The notes under the pieces are model-generated. The model made no database searches. It had not been told where the DNA came from and was given only the letters and a program-made list of their open reading frames with translations. The position numbers and the translations under genes are program-made. This document shows positions 26,219-34,602 of a stretch of DNA of 64,000 nt, piece by piece. The DNA lies in contig NZ_PVXL01000040.1 of the NCBI RefSeq assembly GCF_002995805.1, forward strand, positions 1 to 64,000. Direction: 5' to 3'. Positions within the stretch are counted from its first letter, which is position 1; the number at the start of each line of letters is the position of its first letter. This stretch comes from Neomoorella stamsii. Its GTDB lineage: Bacteria > Bacillota > DSM-521 > Neomoorellales > Neomoorellaceae.

Positions 26219-26684
26219 ATACTGGCAATATGTGGATAAGGACTACCCCTGATACCCTAAGTCCTTTGACCAGGGAAGGGGAAAGACCATGGTTGTATAC
26301 ACCATTACTGTTATTATGTTACATGTCCCTACTTTCCATATATTGCCTTGATGTGAGCTACAGATTTTTATGCAACGCTAGTGAAAAACAATACCTTTGC
26401 CGCTCCTTAGGCTATCCCACAATTCATTTTGTTCCCTGTTAATCCCAATTTGAGTGCCTATAATATGCTTCTACTTTGCGTTTCCTTTATCTTATAGTTC
26501 TAAACCTTCACTCCGTAGCGGAACTTACTTGTGCAGCAGCGTTAACTAGTGCCACGATAGAAAAATATCATAACATCCTGGGAAAAATAGCCAATAACTA
26601 AATAGCGTTGATTTTACATAACTCCTGTATTGATTTCCCTGCTACCATTTCATGCCATTTTATATGCAACTAATTTTGGTCCGG

Positions 26685-26852
26685 CACTAGATGATGCATT
26701 AGTAAAGCAACCCGGCAACGGTACGATGCTTCAAAACACGCCAGGGCCATAACCGTGGTACCGGCGCCCAGGAGGATAGTATCCCTCTACTGCGCCAATT
26801 CCGCCGCCTTCCGCGCAATGGCTAGCTTCTCCGCCGGGAACTTATCGGTCTT
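26685..26852 (-). pseudogene. DeoR-type regulator remnant
   Basis: Minus-strand reading from 26849 gives TDKFPAEKLAIARKAAELAQ, a stop, then RDTILLGAGTTVMALAC. This matches the start of the DeoR effector-binding domain (typical ...AIARAAAELI.DGDTI.LDAGTT). The in-frame TAG and lack of both ends show it is non-functional. It lies directly downstream of the UbiD gene. Confidence 0.7.
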
Positions 26853-26879
26853 TCCAATAGTAGTTTGCAAAACATACAA

Positions 26880-28265
26880 TTAGAGGTCAAAGTATTCAGT
26901 AATATTGATTTTTCTAACCACCTCCTCCGGTGGTTGCGCTATCGGCGGAAAAATTTTACCCTTAGGCTTAGTAGCATCGATAATCATCCCGGAGCCTCTT
27001 ATTTCGTCGGGCAACGATGGGTCGAGCAACTGTCCTTGAATCCCTTCAATAATTTTAACATCTCGGTCAGCTTGAACTCGCGTAGCTATAGCCCACATAA
27101 TTTTCTCGTTATCGGTTACATCTATATCTTCATCAACTATAATTACATGTTTTATAAAGTTGCTCATACTCATTGCCGCCATTGCAGCCCGCAATGGTTC
27201 TCCCTCTGTCCGTTTTTCCATACTGATAACCATGTGCAATGGACCACCTGTTTCAACCCAGGCTATATCCTTTACATTAGGGAACATATTTTTTAAATGG
27301 GCAAAAATACTCGCTTGTAGAGGAAAATGAGCGTACATATTATCCCTGTGGGAAGAAAATACCTGCAAAATAATCGCGTCCGGACGATGATGTACTGCAG
27401 TGATTTCAACCAGCCATGATAATCTTTGTGACCCGATATAACCGGTGAACTCACCAAACGGTCCTTCTACTGTGCGCTTCAGAGCTTTAATTTTGCCTTC
27501 TAAAACCGCCTCCGCATCCGCCGGAATAAAGAAATCCTCCCCAAGGGTCTTTGAGGGTACGACGCGGATAGATTCGCCGAGTATGCTCGCGGCTACGCGA
27601 TATTCGTCTTTGTCAAGCCCCACCAGGGCAGCGCCCGATAAATAAAGTGCAGGGTGATGGCCTAGTACCAACGCTACTGATAAATCTTCACCTCGCTCCT
27701 CCGCCTCACGCGTATACTGCCAAAGGTGGCGCGGGGACATGTAAATCGCTAAATGGTTGTGATCAAGAAGCATACAGCGGTTAAACGAAAGGTTATAACG
27801 CCCTCCGGGAACTTTTGTAATAACTAAAGGGGTTAAATAGTGGCCCCCATCAAGAGCGCTTACCCGGGGGATGGGGAGAATGTTCAGATCAACCTGGGAA
27901 CCTAAAAGGGAATGGCTATATATTGGCGCTTCATTTTCATCAATTAGAAGGACATCGATACTATTGCTCATTCTCTTGGTAAATTCGTTATATAACTCTT
28001 CCCTTTTTTCTCCATCAACCCCTAAAGCTGCTCCAATCTTGGCCATATTGGCAAAGCAATTAAAAATAATACGCATCGAGGTTGTTCTTTCCTCTACGTC
28101 AACAACATTTTCAAATAATACAGTCGGATATAATTTTCCCCTTTCTAATCTTTCCATCAACGCGGATGCCTCAAACTTAGGGTCAACACGTTTAGTGACC
28201 CTCCTTAATTCGCCAGCACCTAATTTTTCTACTGATCTTAACCAAGTTCGCAGATCCTTGGGCAT
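26880..28265 (-). CDS. UbiD-family prenylated-FMN decarboxylase
   Basis: 461 residues, UbiD fold. Recognisable parts are DLRTWLRSVEKLG at the start, RYNLSFNRCMLLDHNH near 165-180 (prFMN/metal region), and VEGPFGEFTGYIG near 265-277 with the conserved Glu and Gly. UbiD enzymes reversibly (de)carboxylate aromatic, heteroaromatic or unsaturated acids; prFMN is made by UbiX, which is not in this window. ATG is chosen for AGGAGG 6 bases upstream. It ends the operon large subunit - M20 - 2Fe-2S - FAD - Zn-ribbon - UbiD, suggesting decarboxylation of a heterocyclic acid linked to hydroxylation. Confidence 0.9.
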   Translation of the reverse strand: MPKDLRTWLRSVEKLGAGELRRVTKRVDPKFEASALMERLERGKLYPTVLFENVVDVEERTTSMRIIFNCFANMAKIGAALGVDGEKREELYNEFTKRMSNSIDVLLIDENEAPIYSHSLLGSQVDLNILPIPRVSALDGGHYLTPLVITKVPGGRYNLSFNRCMLLDHNHLAIYMSPRHLWQYTREAEERGEDLSVALVLGHHPALYLSGAALVGLDKDEYRVAASILGESIRVVPSKTLGEDFFIPADAEAVLEGKIKALKRTVEGPFGEFTGYIGSQRLSWLVEITAVHHRPDAIILQVFSSHRDNMYAHFPLQASIFAHLKNMFPNVKDIAWVETGGPLHMVISMEKRTEGEPLRAAMAAMSMSNFIKHVIIVDEDIDVTDNEKIMWAIATRVQADRDVKIIEGIQGQLLDPSLPDEIRGSGMIIDATKPKGKIFPPIAQPPEEVVRKINITEYFDL

Positions 28266-28279
28266 ATTTATCCTCCTCA

Positions 28280-28510
28280 CTATTTATTTGCAGGACGATA
28301 CACAATTGATCCAACTTGAGCATCAGTCATGTTTTTAGGTTTAACCAAATCGGGCACATTCGCCCCTTGAGGCACAAAATCTCTATATTCCTCCGCTTCG
28401 ATAAAGGTTTCGCAAAATGGACAATAAACAGGAGCCTGCGCAGCCAATACCATTACATCACACAAAATGGGACCCCCACACTTTTTGCACTCTAACTTGA
28501 GCATTTTCAT
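28280..28510 (-). CDS. Small zinc-ribbon protein beside UbiD
   Basis: 76 residues with two CxxC pairs (CKKCGG near 6-11 and CPFCET near 30-35), a likely structural zinc site, and a C-terminal tail VPDLVKPKNM. Small zinc-ribbon proteins next to UbiD-type decarboxylases are seen as extra subunits (as in phenylphosphate or hydroxyarylic-acid decarboxylase operons); that role here is inference. ATG (MKMLKLE) is chosen since GGAGG lies 9 bases upstream; a TTG three codons earlier is too close to the site. It lies 14 bases from UbiD and 24 from the FAD subunit. Confidence 0.75.
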   Translation of the reverse strand: MKMLKLECKKCGGPILCDVMVLAAQAPVYCPFCETFIEAEEYRDFVPQGANVPDLVKPKNMTDAQVGSIVYRPANK

Positions 28511-28534
28511 CTCCCGCAACCTCCTTTCTATTTT

Positions 28535-29410
28535 TTAAATCTTAGTACCCCGACATAAATCGGCAATCTCTTCCAAAGCTTCTAAAATTAAGCCCTCGAT
28601 AGCAATGGTTTTATACGGCGCGGAAGCTCTCCCGACAACAGCTTTTCTAACTGCCACCACTGCTTTTTCTACCACCTCAGACCAAGATTCGATCGCAAGG
28701 TTACCGGCAACAATAATGCTTTCGGCTTCTTTTAATCGCAGCGGATAAGGTGCGACGGCACCGATGGCTAAATACGCCCTTGTAATCAACCCTCCCTGAA
28801 TAAAAACCACTATGGCTACACTCATCCGGGATATGGCAAGTGCATTTCGACGACCTAATTTAAGAAAATACCCCAATGGTCGGCACTCAGCAGGAATCTG
28901 GATTTCCCTGATAATTTCCCCTGGTTTAAGAGCCTCATCTGGATTTTGCAATAAGGACTCTATAGTAACCCGACGTTGCCCTTGCCAATTCTCCACTAAG
29001 GCTTCCGCCTGGTGAGCTACTAAAGCAGGTAGGGAATCTCCGGCCGGGGAGGCTGTGGCAATATTTCCACCTATTGTTCCTACGTTGCGTATTTGTGGCG
29101 AACCCACCGTCCTAACCGCCTGAGCCAGGGCAGGGGCCCATAAAGACACCAAAGGAGAAGATCCCACCTGGCTAAAAGTAAGAGCGGCACCGAGCCGTAA
29201 TCGATTGCCTTCCACAGTATGAACCATTAACTCTGGTAATCTCGAAATATCAATAAGTACTTTCGGTTGTACTTCCTCCCGTTTCATTGCTAAAATTAAA
29301 TCAGTTCCCCCTGCCAAAAGGCGCGCTTGGGAATTATATTTTCTAAAAAGCTCGCAAGCCTCTGTTAACGTTTTTGGACAATAATAAGCATATTCGACAG
29401 GTAATAACAA
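28535..29410 (-). CDS. Molybdenum hydroxylase FAD subunit
   Basis: 291 residues, CoxM type: LLAGGTDLILAMK (about 31-43), TIGGNIATASPAGDS (about 110-124) and a C-terminal flavoprotein domain. It lacks any iron-sulphur insertion. TTG start after GGAGG, 8 bases. In this operon the order is large subunit, M20 hydrolase, 2Fe-2S, FAD, with the hydrolase inserted between subunit genes, unlike the other sets. Partners are 29484-29963 and 31323-33596. Confidence 0.93.
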   Translation of the reverse strand: MLLPVEYAYYCPKTLTEACELFRKYNSQARLLAGGTDLILAMKREEVQPKVLIDISRLPELMVHTVEGNRLRLGAALTFSQVGSSPLVSLWAPALAQAVRTVGSPQIRNVGTIGGNIATASPAGDSLPALVAHQAEALVENWQGQRRVTIESLLQNPDEALKPGEIIREIQIPAECRPLGYFLKLGRRNALAISRMSVAIVVFIQGGLITRAYLAIGAVAPYPLRLKEAESIIVAGNLAIESWSEVVEKAVVAVRKAVVGRASAPYKTIAIEGLILEALEEIADLCRGTKI

Positions 29411-29483
29411 GGCGGGAACCTCCTACTGATTTAAAATCTATTTTTATGCGCCAACAGATTACCTACTAATGCACCCCGAAGTG

Positions 29484-29963
29484 CTACTCTGCCACCTTTT
29501 CTTTTAACTCCTTGGCTGCTCTTTGCACGGCGCGTACTATAGCGGCATAGCCTGTACAGCGGCACAGATTGCCTGATATAGCCTCTTTTATTTGATTCTC
29601 GTCCGGATCAGGGTTTTTGTCTAACAGGGCCTTAGTACTAAGCAACATTCCTGGGGTACAATACCCACATTGTACGGCACCCTCCTTAATGAACGCTTCT
29701 TGTAAAGGGCTCAACTTATCAGCGGCCAACCCTTCCACAGTAATGATTTCTTTGCCATCAATTGTCACAGCTAAAGTAAGACATGAGTTTACGGGCTCTC
29801 CATTAATCAATACCGTACAGGCTCCGCACTCTCCGATGCCACAGCCGACCTTAGTACCTGTTAAGCCCAACTCGTTCCTGAGAAAATCAACCAGGAGAAG
29901 ATTTGGTTCTATATATTTTTCCATGGCTACTCCATTTAAACTAAAAGAGATCTTATTAGCCAT
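29484..29963 (-). CDS. Molybdenum hydroxylase 2Fe-2S subunit
   Basis: 159 residues with both iron-sulphur sites complete: [12 protein letters not shown]...SC (about 42-64) and QCGYCTPGM...GNLCRCTGY (about 102-141). ATG (MANKISFSL) 8 bases after GGGAGG. It carries electrons between the MoCo and FAD subunits of the set at 28535-33596. Its closest look-alike in the window is the subunit at 38890-39372. Confidence 0.95.
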   Translation of the reverse strand: MANKISFSLNGVAMEKYIEPNLLLVDFLRNELGLTGTKVGCGIGECGACTVLINGEPVNSCLTLAVTIDGKEIITVEGLAADKLSPLQEAFIKEGAVQCGYCTPGMLLSTKALLDKNPDPDENQIKEAISGNLCRCTGYAAIVRAVQRAAKELKEKVAE

Positions 29964-29993
29964 TTTAGCAACCTCCCAATTTTGAAGCGCGTA

Positions 29994-31280
29994 CTAAGAA
30001 ATGGCTTGTCTTTCTCTTTGCCCTAAGTAGTAAGCCAGAAGGGCATAAATTTTTGCCGCTCGCACCAGTTCCTCTATCGTGATCGCGTTCACACCACCAC
30101 CAGCTCCCCCGCCAGGGCCATACGTAATCGTTGGAATATTGAATTCGGCATAGCAGTTAGTATCCCGCCACATGCTAGTTACCGGAGGATCAGCCCGAAG
30201 AGTCAATTCTTCCCCGCTAACCATCTTATAGGCTTTTTGGAGGTCAGCGATAAGAGGTTCGATGCCTTTTGCCTCGTAACCAGGACGATGTAAATAAATT
30301 TCAACCTCTCCGTCTACGCCTACTTCCTCCAGCAAGGCACAGAGTTCTTGTCGAATATCCAGAGGGTTGACCCCAGGCAAAATCCGTACATCTAAATAAA
30401 GATGACACACCTCGGGTGGGCGAATGATCTGATAGGGAAGGCCGCCCCTGATTGCACCTAAGCTAGCTTTAGGAATAACCGTACCGCCCGCATAGCTACG
30501 AGTATTTCTCTTTGAGTACTCCCGGGCCCACTTTTCTAAGGCCAAAATTAGAACTCCGCTATGGACTATAGCGTTACTACTTGCTAACGGATTTTCCGGG
30601 TGTTCTATATAAGGAGTATATCGCGAAGGTCCAGCAAATACAGTTATCTTAAAAAATGCCTTACCAGCTTCTACCCAGCCAGGCTTAAAATTAGTGGCCT
30701 CTGCTACAATTGCAAAATCCGTTGTTCCCCCATGCGTCAAGAGATAATGGGTTCCGAAATCTTTGCCAAGGTATGCGGAACCAATAAATTCATCGACGGG
30801 CTCGGGACCGATCTCCCCGATTACTGCTGCTAAAAGAATGTCTCCTTTCAGTTGCAGGCCACATTTCCGGATGGCGTCAGCTGCTATTAACCAGCAAGCC
30901 AGCGGGCCTTTATCATTCACTACTCCATTACCGTATATTGTATCGCCTTCAAGCCAGGCCTCATAAAATATTTTCTGTTCGGGCATCCGGAGCCGCCATA
31001 TTTCATTTTTCCCCATAGTCACATCCATATGACTGTTAAAAGTAATGCTAAATCCTTTCCCTGTTCCCCGAAGCTTTCCCAATACGTTAGCTCTATCGGG
31101 CGAAGGACCAATAAGGCAAGGGTTAAAGCCTCGCTCTTCCATCCATCTATAGACAAACTTCATCATGTCGCCTTCGTGACCCGTTGGACTATAAATATTA
31201 CCTAAAGTTAAGGTAAGGTCAACGAGTTCTGATTTACTCTTCTCGATTTCCTCCATAATTATAATTTCATCTTCTACCAA
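29994..31280 (-). CDS. M20-family metallohydrolase (ArgE/DapE-like), atypical metal site
   Basis: 428 residues. The HxD motif FNSHMDVT (about 80-87), GNGVVNDKGP (about 119-128, bridging Asp) and VIGEIGPEP near 155 (catalytic Glu) follow the M20 order. The usual C-terminal His after the YGPGG segment appears to be missing (GGGVNAITIEEL instead of a GPG...AH-type motif), so the site is atypical. M20 enzymes cleave amide bonds of N-acyl or N-carbamoyl amino acids. TTG start after GGGAGG; an ATG eight codons later is possible. Placement inside a Mo-hydroxylase operon suggests hydrolysis of a ring-opened amide. Confidence 0.82.
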   Translation of the reverse strand: MVEDEIIIMEEIEKSKSELVDLTLTLGNIYSPTGHEGDMMKFVYRWMEERGFNPCLIGPSPDRANVLGKLRGTGKGFSITFNSHMDVTMGKNEIWRLRMPEQKIFYEAWLEGDTIYGNGVVNDKGPLACWLIAADAIRKCGLQLKGDILLAAVIGEIGPEPVDEFIGSAYLGKDFGTHYLLTHGGTTDFAIVAEATNFKPGWVEAGKAFFKITVFAGPSRYTPYIEHPENPLASSNAIVHSGVLILALEKWAREYSKRNTRSYAGGTVIPKASLGAIRGGLPYQIIRPPEVCHLYLDVRILPGVNPLDIRQELCALLEEVGVDGEVEIYLHRPGYEAKGIEPLIADLQKAYKMVSGEELTLRADPPVTSMWRDTNCYAEFNIPTITYGPGGGAGGGVNAITIEELVRAAKIYALLAYYLGQRERQAIS

Positions 31281-31322
31281 TTACCCAGTCGCCTCCCCTA
31301 TATCCCGGAGCTTTCTAGTATC

Positions 31323-33596
31323 TTATTTACATAACCAGCAAATATTTTCTCGGCTTACCTCTGCAGCCCTTTGAACCTCCTCCAGATTCAAGGGCAAGTT
31401 ATAGACATCGACACCCAGGGCTACTGATAAGGCATTGGCCACTGCAGCAGCTACAGGCAATACCGCTGGTTCTCCTACTCCTTTGGCTCCAAAAGGTCCA
31501 ATGTGGTCTGGTATATCCAACGTTATAGAATAAACGCTAGGCATATCGAGACTGGTAGGTATAATATATTTATCAAAATTGCAATTGCTAACCCGTCCCC
31601 CTACAAGCTGAAGTTCTTCTGTCAAGGCATAACCGACGCCCATAGCTATGGCACCCTCGATTTGTCCAGTCAGCAAGGCGGGATTAATAACGGTACCCAC
31701 ATCGTAGACACTAATAAACCTTTCTACTTGAACTTTACCGGTATAGGTATTCACTTTGATCCTTGCGCAATGAGTGCCGTAAGTATAAGTAGCGTAAGGA
31801 GTGCCTTGCCCTTTCTCGTCTAACGGAGTGGTAGGTGGATTATAATCCTTAAGGGTTTCGATATTTTTCCGAGAAGCAAGTTCCTGGAGAGGCAAAATAA
31901 TATCATTTGGACCAGATATTACAGGACCATCGAGGCCATCGTTTAAACGGAGAGATTGGAGAGGGGTTTTTAAGATGGAAGCAGCTTCCGAGAGAATTTT
32001 CTCCCGCAATTCCCGCGCCACTAATTCAACAGCCTTTCCGACGATGACAGTGACCCTAGTTCCGGAAGTAGTCCCTGAATCCGGTGTTTGGACAGTATCA
32101 CCTGAAACCACTATGACATATTCAGGGGCAATCCCTAAAGCTTCAGCGGCAATCTGTTTGAGGATAGTGTTCGACCCTTGACCAATGTCAGGCGAACCAG
32201 TGGCTATTTCCACCATACCATTACCTAATAACTTAGCCCTAGCTACGCCAGGATTAGGCATACCCGTCCGCCCATTTCCATAATATCCGCAGGCTACACC
32301 CCATGCTCTTTTCTCGTAAGGCTTGAGGGATGTTTCCTCATTTTGATCCTGCTCCTTCTTTAATAATTGCCGCGCCTTTTCCAAAGCCTCCTTAATGTGC
32401 ACGCCTTTTAAAACTTGGCCGGTAGAAGTTGTATCGCCCTCGACCAAACAATTTTTCAAACGTATCTCCCAAGGGTCTAAACCGACGGCCTTACCCAAGC
32501 GGTCCATTTGTCGTTCAATGGCAAATGTAACCTGCGGGAGGCCAAAACCCCGCATAGCTCCCCCTGGAGGGTTGTTCGTGAGTGCTCCTCGCACTTCCAC
32601 ATAGACATTCGGAACACGATAAGGCCCTGCCCCTCCAATGAGACTACGCAGAAGAACAGTAGGCGAGTAGTCAATATAAGCGCCAGCATCCGCAATCATG
32701 TCTAACTTTACTCCGATTAATGTACCATCTTTTTTAGCAACATGGGTATACCTCATAACGGCAGAATGCCGTTTAGTAGTCACCTGAATGCTTTCTTCCC
32801 GACTATAAACCATTTTCACCGGCCGTTTTGTTTTAAAAGCAGCCAGGGAAACCATACAGTCCAGAGGCAAATCCGGCTTTCCCCCAAAACTACCGCCAAT
32901 AGTTGCCGTAGTTACCCGAATCTTTTCAGGAGGTACCCCCAGAACCCGGGCAACCTCTTTTTGTTCGATGTGAGCACTCTTAGACGTCGTAAAAAGATGT
33001 AATTTATCTTCTTCAAAAAAAGCAAATGTGCCCTCGGGTTCTATATAAGCATGCTCTACCGGACCGGTCCTATATTCCCCCTGGATAATTACATCTGCTT
33101 CAGCTAGCGCCTGTTCAAAGTCACCCTTAATTATGCGACGATGAAAACAAAGGTTTGTATCTTCTCCAACAAGGGGGGCATTAGAAACTAAAGCTTCTTC
33201 GGGATCTGTAACTACAGGAAGTTTTTCATAAACCACTTCTACCAGCTTAGTTGCCAACCGGCACGCTTCCTCACTTTCACCCACTACTACGGCTACTGCT
33301 TCCCCCAAAAACCTCACCTTATCTTCAGCTAACACCCGTTGATCCTTAACCCCAGTCATACCAATACGATTTTGTCCAGGTATATCCTTAGCCGTTAATA
33401 CACATACCACGCCTGGTACCTCTAACGCCTTTGTAAACCTGATCTCCTTAATAAGCGCATGGGCATAGGGACTACGTACAGCCCTGGCAAATAGATGCCC
33501 ATTCCCTAAATCAGCCACGTATTTTGCTTCTCCCTTAACTTTTTGGTAAGCATCTTCTTTCGATAAATTGCAACTTATAAACCGCTTTGGATCCAT
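31323..33596 (-). CDS. Molybdenum hydroxylase large (MoCo) subunit
   Basis: 757 residues, full length. IGGSFGGKPD near 227 (cofactor loop), GGAMRGFGLPQ near 345 (substrate-side Arg) and GAKGVGEPA near 715 (catalytic Glu) are present. It is the closest intact relative in the window of the split protein at 13417-15668. ATG (MDPKRFISC) is chosen for GGGGGGAGC upstream, rather than an ATG thirteen codons earlier. First intact gene after promoter cassette copy 4, followed by M20, 2Fe-2S, FAD, Zn-ribbon and UbiD genes. Substrate unknown; the UbiD link favours a heteroaromatic acid. Confidence 0.92.
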   Translation of the reverse strand: MDPKRFISCNLSKEDAYQKVKGEAKYVADLGNGHLFARAVRSPYAHALIKEIRFTKALEVPGVVCVLTAKDIPGQNRIGMTGVKDQRVLAEDKVRFLGEAVAVVVGESEEACRLATKLVEVVYEKLPVVTDPEEALVSNAPLVGEDTNLCFHRRIIKGDFEQALAEADVIIQGEYRTGPVEHAYIEPEGTFAFFEEDKLHLFTTSKSAHIEQKEVARVLGVPPEKIRVTTATIGGSFGGKPDLPLDCMVSLAAFKTKRPVKMVYSREESIQVTTKRHSAVMRYTHVAKKDGTLIGVKLDMIADAGAYIDYSPTVLLRSLIGGAGPYRVPNVYVEVRGALTNNPPGGAMRGFGLPQVTFAIERQMDRLGKAVGLDPWEIRLKNCLVEGDTTSTGQVLKGVHIKEALEKARQLLKKEQDQNEETSLKPYEKRAWGVACGYYGNGRTGMPNPGVARAKLLGNGMVEIATGSPDIGQGSNTILKQIAAEALGIAPEYVIVVSGDTVQTPDSGTTSGTRVTVIVGKAVELVARELREKILSEAASILKTPLQSLRLNDGLDGPVISGPNDIILPLQELASRKNIETLKDYNPPTTPLDEKGQGTPYATYTYGTHCARIKVNTYTGKVQVERFISVYDVGTVINPALLTGQIEGAIAMGVGYALTEELQLVGGRVSNCNFDKYIIPTSLDMPSVYSITLDIPDHIGPFGAKGVGEPAVLPVAAAVANALSVALGVDVYNLPLNLEEVQRAAEVSRENICWLCK

Positions 33597-33660
33597 CACT
33601 GCTCCCCCCGAAAGTATCAAACATAGTATCTGCACTCAAATTATAATTTTTAAGAATTGC

Positions 33661-33841
33661 CATATCGATGATATCTGGGCTTTCCGACAAATCTCGTCTA
33701 CGCTGTAATGCAGTTTACTGTTGATGGTCAGACTTATAGCCTCTTCAAAGGTCTAACTCGGGTTTTTCACCTGTTCTCCTAGTAAGGCCTTGTCTAATTA
33801 CATATAATATTATGAGATCACTCAAGATTCACCCCTATCTC
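33661..33841 (-). pseudogene. Remnant of a second CodA-like amidohydrolase
   Basis: Minus-strand sequence encodes TFEEAISLTINSKLHYSVDE and ICRKAQ, matching the intact amidohydrolase (20966-22213) around residues 75-102. Positions 33810-33841 match that gene's start codon region and leader (TTATGAGATC). About 40 codons between are deleted and further frame changes occur. It lies directly downstream of promoter cassette copy 4, in the same order as the intact gene and copy 2. Confidence 0.85.
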
Positions 33842-33849
33842 TCCGCATC

Positions 33850-34020
33850 ATAGCACGCTAACATCTTTACTCTAACAATTTTAATATATCTCAAGACGAT
33901 TTCAACGTCAATGAAACCCAACACTGATTCTGATGGAATTTGGTTTAATACGTCAAGATATGCTCGCCAGGCTCTTCATTGCTGCTGAAATTGCATTCAA
34001 TTATAGTTTTAAACAATCAT
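33850..34020 (-). repeat. Promoter cassette repeat, copy 4
   Basis: Near-identical to copy 3 through the -35/-10 region and the AGATATGCTCGCCAGGCTC block. It extends to just past the fumarase beta stop (34031) and faces the Mo-hydroxylase/UbiD operon. Confidence 0.88.
33883..33911 (-). promoter_or_regulatory. SigA-type promoter in cassette copy 4
   Basis: Minus strand TTGACG (33906-33911), 17 bases, TATATT (33883-33888). The large-subunit ATG is about 290 bases downstream, past the amidohydrolase remnant, so the leader would be long. Confidence 0.7.
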
Positions 34021-34030
34021 TTGCCCTCAT

Positions 34031-34591
34031 TCAGCACCCTGGGGCCCGGCGATACTTTGCCCGGCCGCTGGCATATAAATCATTCCCCTGGCAGTCGATA
34101 CCCACAATCACCGGGAATTCTTCTACTTCCAGGCGGTAGATGGCCTCCGGCCCCAGGTCTGCGTAGGCAACGACGGTAGCCTTTTTAATGTGCCGGGCCA
34201 GGAGGGCCCCCGCACCACCGGTGGCCAGGAAATAGACGGCCCCGGCTTGCTGCATGGCCCGGATTACTTCCGGGCTGCGGCCGCCTTTACCAATCATGCC
34301 CCGCAGGCCCTTTTCCCTGATGAGCAACGGCGCGTAGGCATCCATCCGCCCGCTGGTAGTGGGTCCGGCAGAGCCGATCACTTTACCAGGCCGGGCCGGG
34401 CAGGGGCCGACGTAATAGATAATCTGGTCGCGGAGGTCCACAGGCAGCTCGCCGCCGGCCCGGAGGGTTTCCACCATCCGCTTGTGGGCCGCATCCCGGC
34501 CGGTTAAAATGGTGCCGCTAATTAAAACCTGATCCCCGGCCCTTAACCTCCGGGCCGTTGCCTCATCCAGAGGAGTTGTTATGTTAAGCAC
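34031..34591 (-). CDS. Fumarate hydratase (class I, two-subunit) beta subunit
   Basis: 186 residues of the swivelling C-terminal domain family (TtdB/FumA C-terminus). It shows SGTILTGRDAAHKRM near 35-49, the GPTTSGRMD segment near 88-96 and KGGRSPEV near 117. It works with the alpha subunit encoded 11 bases upstream to interconvert fumarate and malate (tartrate dehydratase is the related alternative). GTG (MLNITTPLDE) is chosen with an AGGGGGTGG site; earlier in-frame codons overlap the alpha gene. With AspA upstream it would remove fumarate made from aspartate. Confidence 0.88.
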   Translation of the reverse strand: MLNITTPLDEATARRLRAGDQVLISGTILTGRDAAHKRMVETLRAGGELPVDLRDQIIYYVGPCPARPGKVIGSAGPTTSGRMDAYAPLLIREKGLRGMIGKGGRSPEVIRAMQQAGAVYFLATGGAGALLARHIKKATVVAYADLGPEAIYRLEVEEFPVIVGIDCQGNDLYASGRAKYRRAPGC

Positions 34592-34602
34592 AGGCCCACC
34601 CC

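Noticed and set aside
13275-34020. CRISPR or mobile-element interpretation of the four intergenic repeats
   Set aside because: Copies are about 150 bases, kilobases apart, lack spacers and terminal inverted repeats, and all face operons.
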